A DNA stretch of 64,000 bases from Nitrincola sp048264025 (GTDB lineage Bacteria; Pseudomonadota; Gammaproteobacteria; Pseudomonadales; Balneatricaceae), in NCBI RefSeq assembly GCF_048264025.1, contig NZ_JBLXDN010000018.1, forward strand, positions 8,829 to 72,828, given 5' to 3'. A program made the translations under genes and the position numbers. Shown in pieces: positions 34,466-44,595 of the stretch; position 1 is the first letter of the stretch; each line of letters opens with the position of its first letter. A model generated the notes under the pieces. The model was given only the letters and a program-made list of their open reading frames with translations, ran no database searches and was not told the DNA's origin.

Positions 34466-34771
34466 ATGCCCGATTTGCAACTCCATACCAATACCACGCC
34501 CAAAGCGCGTTCAAGCTTTGAGCGTCTGACCAAGTATATCCGCGTGCGCAGTGATGCCGGAGCACGTTTCGTCGAATTTGACTTTGCGATTGGAGATCCC
34601 TCTTTGTTCGTCGAGTTGATTATGCCGCCTGCCGCTTTTGACGCCTTCTGTAAAAACAACCAGGTCATTCATATGACCGATGAACAGATGGCTGACGTCG
34701 ATGCTGAACTGCAGAAATGGCGCTATGGCGAAGACACCCTGATGTCCAGGAACCATAACCGATCCGCTTAA
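34466..34771 (+). CDS. dmpK: Phenol hydroxylase assembly protein DmpK
   Basis: The 101-residue protein matches DmpK/PhK (core FVEFDFAIGDPSLFVELIMP). In the Pseudomonas CF600 system DmpK is not part of the active enzyme but helps load iron into the hydroxylase. It is the first gene behind the sigma-54 promoter, with an AGAGG ribosome site. Confidence 0.92.
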   Translation: MPDLQLHTNTTPKARSSFERLTKYIRVRSDAGARFVEFDFAIGDPSLFVELIMPPAAFDAFCKNNQVIHMTDEQMADVDAELQKWRYGEDTLMSRNHNRSA

Positions 34772-34804
34772 TAACAATAACGTTTAACCTATGGGTACTG
34801 TCTG

Positions 34805-35791
34805 ATGACAATAGAAATCAAAACCTCCACCCTGGAGCCAATCCGCAATACCTTTGCGAATATTGAACGCCGCTTTGGTGATAAGCCAGCTTCACGCTAT
34901 CAGGAAGCGACCTATGACCTGCAGGCTGAAGCCAACTTTCATTACCGTCCGCTGTGGCAGCCGGAGTATGAGCTGAATGATAAGAGCCGTACCCGGATCG
35001 TCATGGAAGACTGGTACGCCTTGAAAGATCCACGTCAGTTTTACTACGGCACGTATGTGCAGAATCGCGCCAAACTGCAGGAAGCCGCTGAGAGCAGTTA
35101 TGCCTTTTTTGAAAAGCGTAATCTGGCCGAGCACCTGCCCGACGCGGTTAAAAATCTCCTGATTACCTACCTGATTCCACTGCGGCATATCGAACACACC
35201 GCCAACCTGAACAATATGTATGGCTGCGCGTTTGGTTATGGCACCGCTATCACTCAGGCACTGCTGTACAACGCCATGGATCGCCTGGGGATTGCCCAGT
35301 ATCTGTCGCGTATCGGTTTGATTCTGGATAGCAATACCGGTGATTCGCTGATCGAGTCCAAGCAACACTGGATGCAGAATCCGCTGTGGCAGGGGATGCG
35401 TGCCCTGTGTGAAGAGATGACCACCGTTGAAGACTGGTTTGAGGTAGTGATCGCGCAAAACCTGGTGGTCGATACGCTGGTATTCAATCTCTTTTATGAG
35501 CAGTTGGACGAGAAGCTGAGCAGCATCGGTGGGCGTGATGTCGCCATGCTGACTGAGTTCATGCTGGCCTGGAATAAAGATGTGTCCCGCTGGCTCGACA
35601 GTGTGCTGAAAACCATGGCGTCTGAATCAGAGGAAAACCGCGCCTTGTTAGAGGCCTGGTGCCGCGACTGGCGTCAGAAAACCCTGGATGCAATGAGCCC
35701 CCTGGTCACCACACTTCTGGATGACGCGGCGCTGAGTCGGGCCGATGCATTGCTGGAATCTCGTTTGCAAAAAATCGGCATCTGCCACTGA
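34805..35791 (+). CDS. dmpL: Phenol hydroxylase beta subunit DmpL (P1)
   Basis: The 328-residue protein is the beta chain of the (LNO)2 hydroxylase of soluble multicomponent diiron phenol monooxygenases. It has the ferritin-like helical fold without a complete iron site. Length and gene order (second, before dmpM) agree with the family. Confidence 0.93.
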   Translation: MTIEIKTSTLEPIRNTFANIERRFGDKPASRYQEATYDLQAEANFHYRPLWQPEYELNDKSRTRIVMEDWYALKDPRQFYYGTYVQNRAKLQEAAESSYAFFEKRNLAEHLPDAVKNLLITYLIPLRHIEHTANLNNMYGCAFGYGTAITQALLYNAMDRLGIAQYLSRIGLILDSNTGDSLIESKQHWMQNPLWQGMRALCEEMTTVEDWFEVVIAQNLVVDTLVFNLFYEQLDEKLSSIGGRDVAMLTEFMLAWNKDVSRWLDSVLKTMASESEENRALLEAWCRDWRQKTLDAMSPLVTTLLDDAALSRADALLESRLQKIGICH

Positions 35792-35801
35792 GGAGCTTCG
35801 C

Positions 35802-36071
35802 ATGTCAAAAGTATATATCGCCCTGCAGGACAATGATGAGTCCCGCTATATCGTTGAAGCGATTGAGGAAGATAACCCGGACGCCACAGTCAATCACATG
35901 CCGGCGATGATCCGCATCGAAAACGAAAACAGCCTGGTGATCAAGCGCGCCACGGTTGAAGAGAAGATGGGACGTGACTGGGATGTACAGGAACTGCATC
36001 TGAATCTGATTACCCTCGGCGGCAATGTTGACGAAGACGATGAGCAACTTGAGCTGAGCTGGAACTCCTGA
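35802..36071 (+). CDS. dmpM: Phenol hydroxylase regulatory (effector) protein DmpM (P2)
   Basis: The start is ATG 35802 behind GAGGAG; an upstream in-frame ATG lies inside dmpL and is rejected. The 89-residue protein is the cofactor-less coupling protein of the MmoB/DmpM family, which binds the hydroxylase and is needed for turnover. Ten bases separate it from dmpL. Confidence 0.93.
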   Translation: MSKVYIALQDNDESRYIVEAIEEDNPDATVNHMPAMIRIENENSLVIKRATVEEKMGRDWDVQELHLNLITLGGNVDEDDEQLELSWNS

Positions 36072-36128
36072 TCTGGAATGAATAGTCCGGGACAAACAGT
36101 CCGGAATTAAAATAATAAGGTATTCAAA

Positions 36129-37631
36129 ATGGCTGCTAAAAAACTCAATCTAAAAGATAAGTACCGTTTGCTAACCCGTGATCTGGACTGGGAATACTCC
36201 TATGCCGATCGCAAAAAAGCCTTTCCTTACGAAGAGTTTGAAGGGATTAAAATTACTGACTGGTCAAAATGGGAAGATCCGTTTCGTCTGACAATGGATT
36301 CTTACTGGAAGTACCAGGCTGAAAAAGAGAAAAAACTTTACGCTATTTTTGATGCATTTTCGCAGAACAATGGCCACCTGAATGTGACCGATGCGCGTTA
36401 CATCAATGCGATCAAAATCTTCCTGACCGGCGTGTCACCACTGGAATACCAGGCGTTTCAGGGCTATGCCCATGTAGGTCGTCAGTTTGGTGGGGCGGGA
36501 GCGCGCGTGGCCTGTCAGATGCAGTCTATCGATGAGCTGCGTCATGTGCAGACCCAGATTCATGCCATGAGTCATTACAACAAGTACTTTGATGGCTTCC
36601 AGGACTGGTCACACATGCATGACCGTGTCTGGTACTTGTCTGTGCCTAAATCCTTCTTTGATGATGCGCGTTCAGCCGGGCCATTTGAGTTCCTGATTGC
36701 GATCAGCTTCAGCTTTGAATATGTGCTGACCAATCTGCTGTTTGTACCCTTTATGTCGGGGGCAGCGCACAACGGTGATATGGCCACCTGTACCTTTGGT
36801 TTTTCAGCCCAGTCTGATGAAGCACGGCACATGACACTCGGGCTGGAGATTATCAAATTCCTGCTGGAGCAACATGAAGACAATGTGCCGATCGTGCAGA
36901 AATGGATCGATAAGTGGTTCTGGCGGGGTACGCGTCTGCTGACCATTGTGGCAATGATGATGGATTACATGCTGCCGAATAAAGTCATGTCCTGGAAAGA
37001 AGCCTGGGAAGTTTACTTTGAAGAAGCGGGCGGTGCGCTGTTCAAAGACCTGGAGCGCTACGGCATCCGCATCCCCAAGTTTGTCGAAACCACTGAAAAA
37101 GAGAAAGAGCATATTTCGCATCAAGCCTGGTGGATCTTCTATACCCACGGCCATGCGGCGGGCTTCCATACCTGGATTCCCAGTGATGAAGAGCTGGACT
37201 GGTTGAGCGAAAAGTACCCGGATACCTTCGACAAGTACTACCGTCCACGCTGGGAGCTTGCGAAGAAAATGGAAGCCGAAGGTAAACGCTTCTACACCAA
37301 AGCACTACCTCAGCTGTGCACCACCTGTCAGATTCCGATGGGCTTCACTGAGATGGATGATCCCACACAGATCGCCTATCGCTCCAGCGATTTTGAAGGT
37401 GAGAAGTACCACTTCTGTTCAGATGGCTGCAAACACATATTCGATGACGAACCGGAAAAGTATGTGCAGTCCTGGCTGCCTGTGCATCAGATTTATCAGG
37501 GCAATTGTGGCGGTGCCAGTGTTGAAGAGGTACTGCGCGATTACTACCAGTTGAACATGGGCGCCGACAACATGGATATCAAAGGCTCACCTGACGAAAC
37601 ACGCTGGAAGGAATGGAAAGGCGTTGCCTGA
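36129..37631 (+). CDS. dmpN: Phenol hydroxylase alpha subunit DmpN (P3), diiron catalytic subunit
   Basis: The 500-residue protein contains the active site that hydroxylates phenol to catechol. All six expected iron ligands are present: E106, E136 and H139 (DELRH), E197, E231 and H234 (DEARH). A C-terminal block with two Cys pairs (CTTC near 398 and CSDGC near 430) matches the YHS-like zinc site described for phenol hydroxylases. The sequence is clearly of the phenol hydroxylase rather than the toluene 4-monooxygenase branch, judged by operon composition. Confidence 0.95.
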   Translation: MAAKKLNLKDKYRLLTRDLDWEYSYADRKKAFPYEEFEGIKITDWSKWEDPFRLTMDSYWKYQAEKEKKLYAIFDAFSQNNGHLNVTDARYINAIKIFLTGVSPLEYQAFQGYAHVGRQFGGAGARVACQMQSIDELRHVQTQIHAMSHYNKYFDGFQDWSHMHDRVWYLSVPKSFFDDARSAGPFEFLIAISFSFEYVLTNLLFVPFMSGAAHNGDMATCTFGFSAQSDEARHMTLGLEIIKFLLEQHEDNVPIVQKWIDKWFWRGTRLLTIVAMMMDYMLPNKVMSWKEAWEVYFEEAGGALFKDLERYGIRIPKFVETTEKEKEHISHQAWWIFYTHGHAAGFHTWIPSDEELDWLSEKYPDTFDKYYRPRWELAKKMEAEGKRFYTKALPQLCTTCQIPMGFTEMDDPTQIAYRSSDFEGEKYHFCSDGCKHIFDDEPEKYVQSWLPVHQIYQGNCGGASVEEVLRDYYQLNMGADNMDIKGSPDETRWKEWKGVA

Positions 37632-37693
37632 ACCTATCTCTGAATAATAACAACAGGAGCCATCCCGCATGGCTCCAGAAGCAGGATATCACT

Positions 37694-38056
37694 ATGTCAG
37701 TTACAGCAATTACGCCGGACTACAAAGTTCCGGCACTGGATAGATTTGAAAATTTTCACGGTAATCAGATCGTGTATGTGGGTTGGGACCATCACCTGAT
37801 GTTCTGTTCCGCCTTTGCTTACGCACTGCCACCGACCACCACCTTTGCCGAACTTCGCGACCAGATTATGCCTGAGGCGTTTGGCGAGCATGCCGAGTTT
37901 ACCCAGGTGAACTGGAACACCGCGACCTGGTTGCTGGATAACCAGCCGTTTACCCCGGCTCTGGATAAAAGCTTTCAGGAGCAGGGTATCGGTCATAAGT
38001 CCTTATTAAGGTTCCAGACCCCAGAACTGACTGGGTTTCAGGGCAAAGGCGTTTGA
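37694..38056 (+). CDS. dmpO: Phenol hydroxylase gamma subunit DmpO (P4)
   Basis: The start is ATG 37694 (MSVTAITPDYKVPALDRFENFHG); an earlier in-frame ATG overlaps dmpN and is rejected. The 120-residue protein is the small gamma chain of the hydroxylase. Gene order and length match CF600. Confidence 0.92.
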   Translation: MSVTAITPDYKVPALDRFENFHGNQIVYVGWDHHLMFCSAFAYALPPTTTFAELRDQIMPEAFGEHAEFTQVNWNTATWLLDNQPFTPALDKSFQEQGIGHKSLLRFQTPELTGFQGKGV

Positions 38057-38066
38057 GGAGGTTGTT

Positions 38067-39128
38067 ATGACATATGCAGTGACCGTAGAACCCACCGGTG
38101 ATGTGATTGAAGTGGAAGAGGGGCAAACCATTCTGGATGCCGCCCTGCGTCAGGGTGTCTGGTTACCCTTTGCCTGCGGTCACGGCACCTGTGCCACCTG
38201 CAAGGTGCAGGTGGTTGAAGGCGATGTCGATATAGGTAACGCCTCGCCCTTTGCGCTGATGGATGTGGAACGGGATGAAGGCAAGGTGCTGGCCTGCTGT
38301 GCCATCCCTGAATCGGATCTGGTGATTGAAGCGGATGTGGATGTGGATCCGGACTTCGCTGGCCATCCGGTTGAGGATTTCACCGCAACCGTTGTCAGCA
38401 TAGAAAACCTGTCGCCCAGCATTAAAGAGATACGTGTGGCGTTGGATCGCCCCATGACCTTTCAGGCGGGTCAGTATGTGAACCTGAATCTGCCGGGTGT
38501 GGAAGGCAGCCGTGCGTTTTCCATTGCCAACCCGCCATCAGATGATCGTCATATTGAGTTGCATGTGCGTCTGGTGCCAGGTGGTGCCGGAACCACCTGG
38601 TTACACGAATCACTGAAGCCAGGTGATGAGCTGGATCTGTCCGGTCCGTATGGTCAGTTTTTTGTGCGCAAATCTGACGCCAAGGATGTGATCTTTATTG
38701 CCGGTGGTTCGGGACTATCCAGTCCGCAATCGATGATTCTGGACCTGTTGGAGCAGGGCGACACCCGGCAGATTTATCTGTTCCAGGGCGCGCGCAATCT
38801 CAGTGAGCTGTATAACCGCGAACGTCTCGAAGCGCTCACCCAGACCCATGCCAATTTCCACTATATCCCGGCACTGAATGAGCCGACAGACGCGGATGGC
38901 TGGACAGGTTTTACCGGCTTTGTTCATGAAGCAGCTAAAGACTATTTCGACGGGCGATTTAATGGCCATAAAGCCTACCTGTGTGGACCGCCGCCCATGA
39001 TTAATGCCGCCATCAACACGCTGATGCAAGGGCGGGTATTTGAAGCGGATATCCATATGGAGAAATTCCTGACTGCCGCGGATGGAGCCGCTTCAGAAAC
39101 ACGCTCGGCACTGTTTAAACGCATCTGA
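38067..39128 (+). CDS. dmpP: Phenol hydroxylase reductase DmpP (P5)
   Basis: The 353-residue protein has an N-terminal plant-type [2Fe-2S] domain (CGHGTCATCKVQV...ACC, residues ~35-80), an FAD domain (RAFSIANPP) and an NAD(P)-binding domain (FIAGGSGLSSPQSM). It passes electrons from NADH to the diiron hydroxylase. It starts 10 bp after dmpO with an AGGAGG site. Confidence 0.95.
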   Translation: MTYAVTVEPTGDVIEVEEGQTILDAALRQGVWLPFACGHGTCATCKVQVVEGDVDIGNASPFALMDVERDEGKVLACCAIPESDLVIEADVDVDPDFAGHPVEDFTATVVSIENLSPSIKEIRVALDRPMTFQAGQYVNLNLPGVEGSRAFSIANPPSDDRHIELHVRLVPGGAGTTWLHESLKPGDELDLSGPYGQFFVRKSDAKDVIFIAGGSGLSSPQSMILDLLEQGDTRQIYLFQGARNLSELYNRERLEALTQTHANFHYIPALNEPTDADGWTGFTGFVHEAAKDYFDGRFNGHKAYLCGPPPMINAAINTLMQGRVFEADIHMEKFLTAADGAASETRSALFKRI

Positions 39129-39143
39129 AGCGGAGTTGCAAAG

Positions 39144-39476
39144 ATGAATTTTCAAATCCTTGTAACCAACCGGCAGCAGACATTCACAGTGTCACAGGGC
39201 GAGTTGCTGCTACACGCCATGGAAAAGGCTTGTCAGCAGGCGATTAAGGTGGGCTGTCGCGGCGGGGGTTGCGGCCTGTGCAAAGTCAAAATACTGCAGG
39301 GGCATTACCAGACCAAGCGCATGAGTAAAGCCCATATCAGTGCAGCAGAACAGGCATCGGGCTTTGCCCTGGCCTGTCGGGTTTTCCCGGAAAGTGATCT
39401 GGTGATTGAGTCAGATCACTTTGATGAACATACAAATCAACCAACACAAGTAAAACAAGCAAACCTTGTTAAATAA
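39144..39476 (+). CDS. dmpQ: Chloroplast-type ferredoxin DmpQ
   Basis: The 110-residue [2Fe-2S] ferredoxin has the cysteine pattern CRGGGCGLCKVKI...ACR. In the xyl/dmp systems this protein re-reduces the catalytic iron of catechol 2,3-dioxygenase after oxidative inactivation; its position directly before dmpB agrees. Confidence 0.93.
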   Translation: MNFQILVTNRQQTFTVSQGELLLHAMEKACQQAIKVGCRGGGCGLCKVKILQGHYQTKRMSKAHISAAEQASGFALACRVFPESDLVIESDHFDEHTNQPTQVKQANLVK

Positions 39477-39497
39477 GAAATATAAGAGGAAACCATC

Positions 39498-40421
39498 ATG
39501 AAAAAAGGTGTAATGCGTCCAGGTCATGTACAGATTCGCGTACTGGATCTTGAAGAAGCCCGTAAACACTATGTGGATCTGCTGGGTCTGATCGAAATGG
39601 ATTCAGACGAGCAGGGCCGTATCTATCTTAAAGCCTGGACTGAGGTGGACAAGTACTCGGTCATCCTGCAGGAGTCTGATGAACCCGGTATGGATTTTAT
39701 GGGCTTCAAATGCCTGGATGAATCAGTGCTGGATCGCCTTGCCGGTGAGATTCGTGCCTTTGGTCTGACGGTGACAGAGCTGCCCGCTGGCGAGTTAAAA
39801 GACTGTGGTCGGCGCATGCAGTTTGTCGCCCCGACTGGCCATACCTTTGAACTCTATGCGACCAAAGAGCAAACCGGTAAGTGGGGTGTCTCTAACGTTA
39901 ATCCCGAAGCCTGGCCGCGTGATCTCAAGGGTATGAAAGCGACCCGTTTTGATCATTGCCTGCTGTACGGTGATGACCTGGAAGGCAACCTCACCCTGTT
40001 CAGAGACATTCTTGGCTTTGACCTGGCTGAGCAGGTGGTCGACCCGGACAATAACCGTGTCGCCCTGTTCCTGACCGCATCGATGAAAGCCCATGATGTA
40101 GCCTTCATCAAACATCCGGAAAAGGACAAGTTTCACCATGCTTCCTTCTATCTGGATACCTGGCAGGACGTGTTGCAAGCCGCTGACCTGATCTCCATGA
40201 CCGATACATCTCTTGATATCGGACCCACGCGCCATGGCCTGACGCATGGTCAGACCATCTATTTCTTTGATCCTTCGGGTAACCGTAATGAAGTCTTTGC
40301 CGGTGGTGACTACCACTATCCCGATCATGAACCTGTGACCTGGCAAGCTGGAAATCTTGGCAAAGCTATTTTCTACCATGATCGCCAATTGAATGAGCGC
40401 TTCCTGACTGTGGTGACCTGA
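39498..40421 (+). CDS. dmpB: Catechol 2,3-dioxygenase DmpB
   Basis: The 307-residue type I extradiol dioxygenase opens the catechol ring to 2-hydroxymuconic semialdehyde. The iron ligands H153, H214 and E265 fall at the same residue numbers as in XylE, and the FFDPSGNRNEVFAGG block is intact. The AGAGGAAA ribosome site is strong. Confidence 0.96.
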   Translation: MKKGVMRPGHVQIRVLDLEEARKHYVDLLGLIEMDSDEQGRIYLKAWTEVDKYSVILQESDEPGMDFMGFKCLDESVLDRLAGEIRAFGLTVTELPAGELKDCGRRMQFVAPTGHTFELYATKEQTGKWGVSNVNPEAWPRDLKGMKATRFDHCLLYGDDLEGNLTLFRDILGFDLAEQVVDPDNNRVALFLTASMKAHDVAFIKHPEKDKFHHASFYLDTWQDVLQAADLISMTDTSLDIGPTRHGLTHGQTIYFFDPSGNRNEVFAGGDYHYPDHEPVTWQAGNLGKAIFYHDRQLNERFLTVVT

Positions 40422-40487
40422 TAGGCCCCGGTGTCGGTCATCGGGTTGACCGGCACTTTTTAACCTGCCCGTGAATGAGAGCAAGCT

Positions 40488-41948
40488 ATGAACGAATTTA
40501 AACACTTTATCAATGGCGAATTTGTCGCTTCCGCCAGTGGTAAAACTTTTGAAAATCGCTGCCCGGTCGACAACAGCCTGATCGGCGCCGTTTATGAAGC
40601 GGGTCGGGATGAGGTGGATGCGGCGGTAAAAGCAGCTAAAGCCGCGTTGCAAGGGCCCTGGGGGAAAATGACCCAGGCCGAGCGTATCACGCTGCTGAAC
40701 CGGGTGGCTGATCGCATTAATGAACGCTCCGATGAGTTTCTGGCGGCTGAGTGTCGCGATACCGGCAAGCCGTACAGCATCGCCAGCCATATCGATATTC
40801 CGCGCGGTGCAGCCAACTTCAAAGCCTTTTCAGAAACCCTGGCGAACCATCCGACTGAAGCCTTCCGCATGGATACGCCAGATGGCGAAGGGGCTATCAA
40901 TCTGGGGCATCGCTCTCCCAAGGGTGTCGTGGCTGTGATCAGCCCCTGGAACCTGCCGCTGTTGCTGATGACCTTTAAGGTTGGACCGGCATTGGCGTGC
41001 GGTAATACCGTTGTGGTGAAACCCTCTGAAGAAACCCCGGCGACAGCAACGCTGCTGGGGGAGGTTATGAATGAGTGTGGCGTACCTGCAGGTGTCTATA
41101 ACGTCATACATGGACTGGGTCCAAATTCAGCCGGTGAGTTTCTGACCACGCACCCGCTGGTGAATGCCATCACCTTTACTGGTGAAACCCGCACGGGCGA
41201 GGCAATCATGAAAGCGGCCGCGGTAGGGCTGCGTAATATTTCCATGGAGTTGGGCGGTAAGAACCCGGCGCTGGTGTTTGCTGATTGTGATCTGGATAAA
41301 GCCGTGGAAGGCACCATGCGCTCGGCGTTCGTTAATTGTGGTCAGGTGTGCCTGGGTACCGAGCGTGTGTATGTAGAGCGGCCCATCTATGAAGCCTTTC
41401 TGGCACGCATGAAAGATGCCGTTGCCCAGCTCAAATTAGGCCGTCCCGAAGATCCGGCAGCCAATTTCGGCCCGCTGGTCAGTCTCGCACACCGGGACAA
41501 GGTTAAGTACTACTACGATTTGGCCGTGCAGGAAGGTGCCAGGGTCGAGATCGGCGGTGGGATTCCGGATATGGGCGCGGAGCTGAATGACGGTGCCTGG
41601 ATTGAACCGACTATCTGGACCGGGCTGGCTGATGATGCGCGAGTCATTCGCGAAGAGATCTTTGGCCCGTGTTGTCATATTCGTCCTTTCGATACCGAAG
41701 AAGAAGCCATCGCCCTGGCCAATGACACTGAATATGGCCTCGCTGCCGCCATCTGGACAGGAAATTCCTCCCGCGCCGTGCGTGTCGCCGAACAGGTTGA
41801 AGCCGGTCTGGTGTGGGTGAATAGCTGGTTCCTGCGTGATCTGCGCACCGCCTTTGGCGGTGCCAAACAATCCGGTATCGGTCGTGAAGGCGGAGTGCAT
41901 GGCCTGGAGTTTTACACCGAGCTGAAAAACATCTGTATCAAGCTGTGA
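40488..41948 (+). CDS. dmpC: 2-hydroxymuconic semialdehyde dehydrogenase DmpC
   Basis: The 486-residue aldehyde dehydrogenase has the catalytic Glu in SMELGGKNPAL and catalytic Cys in NCGQVCLGTERVYV. It begins the oxalocrotonate branch by oxidising the ring-fission product with NAD+. Family length and gene order agree. Confidence 0.94.
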   Translation: MNEFKHFINGEFVASASGKTFENRCPVDNSLIGAVYEAGRDEVDAAVKAAKAALQGPWGKMTQAERITLLNRVADRINERSDEFLAAECRDTGKPYSIASHIDIPRGAANFKAFSETLANHPTEAFRMDTPDGEGAINLGHRSPKGVVAVISPWNLPLLLMTFKVGPALACGNTVVVKPSEETPATATLLGEVMNECGVPAGVYNVIHGLGPNSAGEFLTTHPLVNAITFTGETRTGEAIMKAAAVGLRNISMELGGKNPALVFADCDLDKAVEGTMRSAFVNCGQVCLGTERVYVERPIYEAFLARMKDAVAQLKLGRPEDPAANFGPLVSLAHRDKVKYYYDLAVQEGARVEIGGGIPDMGAELNDGAWIEPTIWTGLADDARVIREEIFGPCCHIRPFDTEEEAIALANDTEYGLAAAIWTGNSSRAVRVAEQVEAGLVWVNSWFLRDLRTAFGGAKQSGIGREGGVHGLEFYTELKNICIKL

Positions 41949-41991
41949 TCTGTACTGGGCCGGTCGGCCTCAGTCTGAAGGGGGGAATGAC

Positions 41992-42819
41992 GTGAGTAAT
42001 CCAGAAATAGGTCAGATGGTAAATGTTAAGGGTGTGCAAACCAATCTGCATGACCAGGGTAGTGGTTTTCCTGTCGTGCTGATCCATGGCTCTGGCCCTG
42101 GGGTGACCGCTTGGGCTAACTGGCGTTTAGTCCTGCCAGAATTAGCCAAGAGTCGCCGTGTCATTGCGCCTGATATGTTGGGCTTTGGCTATACCGACCG
42201 TCCGGCAGATCAGCAATACAACCTGGACCGTTGGGTGACGCATGTTATCGATTTGCTGGACACCCTGGGCATAGATCAGGCTGATCTGGTGGGTAACTCC
42301 TTTGGCGGTGCACTGACTCTGGCTCTGGCGATACGTCATCCGCAACGCTTCCGTCGTTTGGTGTTGATGGGCAGTGTCGGGGTGCCCTTTGATATGACTC
42401 CGGGGTTAGAGGCTGCCTGGGGTTATGAGCCCTCACTCGCAGCAATGCGGCGTTTGCTGGATATCTTTGCCTATGACCGAACACTGGTCAGCGATGAACT
42501 GGCACAAATGCGCTATGAAGCCAGTATTCGACCCGGCTTTCAGGAGTCCTTTGCCGCCATGTTTCCAGCCCCACGTCAGCGCTGGGTGGATGCCATGGCT
42601 AGTCCTGAGTCCGAAATTCGTGCCTTACCCCATGAAACACTGATCATTCACGGACGTGAAGATCAGGTGATTCCACTTCAGACCAGCCTGGTGCTGTCAC
42701 AGTGGATAGATAAAGCCCAGCTTCATGTGTTCGGACATTGTGGGCACTGGACCCAGATTGAGCACACTCAACGTTTCACAAAATTGGTATCTGATTTTCT
42801 CGCAGAAGCAGATGTTTGA
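41992..42819 (+). CDS. dmpD: 2-hydroxymuconic semialdehyde hydrolase DmpD
   Basis: The 275-residue alpha/beta hydrolase starts at a GTG codon behind AAGGGGGGAA. The nucleophile is S103 in GNSFGG, with later HGREDQVIP (Asp) and GHCGHWTQIE (His) completing the triad. It serves the hydrolytic branch, releasing formate from the semialdehyde. Confidence 0.93.
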   Translation: MSNPEIGQMVNVKGVQTNLHDQGSGFPVVLIHGSGPGVTAWANWRLVLPELAKSRRVIAPDMLGFGYTDRPADQQYNLDRWVTHVIDLLDTLGIDQADLVGNSFGGALTLALAIRHPQRFRRLVLMGSVGVPFDMTPGLEAAWGYEPSLAAMRRLLDIFAYDRTLVSDELAQMRYEASIRPGFQESFAAMFPAPRQRWVDAMASPESEIRALPHETLIIHGREDQVIPLQTSLVLSQWIDKAQLHVFGHCGHWTQIEHTQRFTKLVSDFLAEADV

Positions 42820-42846
42820 AGCCTAGTTAAATAAAAAGAGAAGTCT

Positions 42847-43632
42847 ATGAATAAGCAACAGATTCAGGCTTGCGGTGATGAGCTGTTCAACGCGATGACC
42901 AGCCGCAAGGTCATTCGCCCGTTAACCGAAACCTATGCGGACATCAGCATTGATGATGCCTACCACATCTCCTTACGCATGCTGGAGCAGCGTTTGGCGG
43001 CCGGTGAGCGGGTGATCGGTAAAAAGATCGGCGTGACCTCTAAAGCGGTGCAAAACATGCTTAATGTGCATCAGCCGGATTTTGGCTACCTGACGGACAA
43101 AATGGCCTATAGCCAGGGTGAAGAGATGCCCATCAGCCAGCTACTGATGCAGCCCAAAGCCGAAGGCGAAATTGCCTTTATCCTCAAAAAAGACCTGATG
43201 GGCCCCGGTATTACCAATGCCGATGTGCTGGCCGCTACCGAATGCGTGATGCCCTGTTTTGAGGTGGTGGATTCACGCATCGACAACTGGCAGATCAAAA
43301 TTCAGGACACCGTGGCAGACAATGCCTCCTGTGGCTTGTTTGTACTGGGAGACAGTGCAGTGGATCCGCGCAAGGTCGATCTGGCTACCTGCGGCATGGT
43401 GGTGGAAAAGAACGGATCAATCATTTCGACCGGGGCGGGAGCCGCCGCGTTGGGTAGTCCGGTTAATTGTGTCGCCTGGCTGGCAAACACCCTGGGTGCG
43501 TTTGGCATAGGGCTGAAAGCCGGTGAAGTGATTCTGTCCGGATCACTGGTGCCACTTGAGCCGGTGGTGGCGGGCGATTATATGCGCGTCAGTATTGGTG
43601 GGATGGGCAGTGCTTCGGTGCGCTTTGTTTAG
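42847..43632 (+). CDS. dmpE: 2-oxopent-4-enoate hydratase DmpE
   Basis: The 261-residue protein belongs to the fumarylacetoacetate-hydrolase-like hydratase family (KKIGVTSKAVQ; IEAEI-like EGEIAFIL; VDSRIDNW). It adds water to 2-oxopent-4-enoate, giving 4-hydroxy-2-oxovalerate. It is related to DmpH, and in this family the two form a complex. Confidence 0.93.
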   Translation: MNKQQIQACGDELFNAMTSRKVIRPLTETYADISIDDAYHISLRMLEQRLAAGERVIGKKIGVTSKAVQNMLNVHQPDFGYLTDKMAYSQGEEMPISQLLMQPKAEGEIAFILKKDLMGPGITNADVLAATECVMPCFEVVDSRIDNWQIKIQDTVADNASCGLFVLGDSAVDPRKVDLATCGMVVEKNGSIISTGAGAAALGSPVNCVAWLANTLGAFGIGLKAGEVILSGSLVPLEPVVAGDYMRVSIGGMGSASVRFV

Positions 43633-43670
43633 TCAGCCAGAATAATAAACTCAGGATTGGAACAGTTCTT

Positions 43671-44582
43671 ATGTCAAAAAAATTGAAAGCGGTCATTATC
43701 GGCCCCGGCAATATCGGCACCGACTTGCTGATGAAAATGCAGCGCTCTGAATGGATAGAGCCGGTATGGATGGTGGGTATTGACCCGCAATCCGAAGGCC
43801 TGACACGGGCCAAAGCGATGGGTATTAAAACCTGCGCTACGGGTGTCGATGGCCTGTTACCTCATGTGCTTGAAGACGATATTCGTGTCGCCTTTGATGC
43901 AACCTCAGCCTATGTGCATGCCGAAAACAGCCGCAAGCTGAATGAGTTGGGTGTGATCATGATCGATCTGACGCCTGCGGCGATAGGCCCTTACTGCGTG
44001 CCGCCGGTTAACCTGGCTGATCATGCCAAGAACCTGGAAATGAACGTCAATATGGTCACCTGTGGTGGTCAAGCCACTATTCCCATGGTGGCGGCGGTTT
44101 CCCGTGTGCAACCAGTGGCCTATGGCGAAATTGTGGCCACTGTGTCGTCGCGTTCCGTCGGTCCAGGCACACGTCAGAATATTGATGAATTTACCCGCAC
44201 AACAGCCGCCGCTGTAGAGAAGGTGGGGGGAGCTAAGCAGGGTAAGGCGATCATCATTATCAACCCCGCCGAACCACCGCTGATGATGCGCGACACCATC
44301 CACTGCCTGACCGAAGACACCCCGGATCAGGCGGCTATTACCGAATCCGTTCACGCCATGGTCAAGGAGGTTCAGAAATATGTGCCTGGTTACCGGCTGG
44401 TCAACGGTCCGGTATTTGATGGCAACCGCGTGTCGGTATTTATGGAAGTGGAGGGTCTGGGTGACTTCCTGCCTAAATATGCAGGCAACCTCGACATCAT
44501 GACGGCCGCCGGTTTACGCACCGCCGAGATGTTCGCAGAAGAAGCCGCCAACGGCAGCATCACCTTACCAGCGCGCAGCTAA
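43671..44582 (+). CDS. dmpF: Acetaldehyde dehydrogenase (acylating) DmpF
   Basis: The 303-residue protein has an N-terminal NAD-binding GPGNIGTDL (residues 11-19) and catalytic C131 in TCGGQATIP. It converts acetaldehyde, channelled from the aldolase DmpG, into acetyl-CoA. It is encoded 13 bp before dmpG, as expected for the bifunctional complex. Confidence 0.95.
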   Translation: MSKKLKAVIIGPGNIGTDLLMKMQRSEWIEPVWMVGIDPQSEGLTRAKAMGIKTCATGVDGLLPHVLEDDIRVAFDATSAYVHAENSRKLNELGVIMIDLTPAAIGPYCVPPVNLADHAKNLEMNVNMVTCGGQATIPMVAAVSRVQPVAYGEIVATVSSRSVGPGTRQNIDEFTRTTAAAVEKVGGAKQGKAIIIINPAEPPLMMRDTIHCLTEDTPDQAAITESVHAMVKEVQKYVPGYRLVNGPVFDGNRVSVFMEVEGLGDFLPKYAGNLDIMTAAGLRTAEMFAEEAANGSITLPARS

Positions 44583-44595
44583 CAGGAGCAAAATC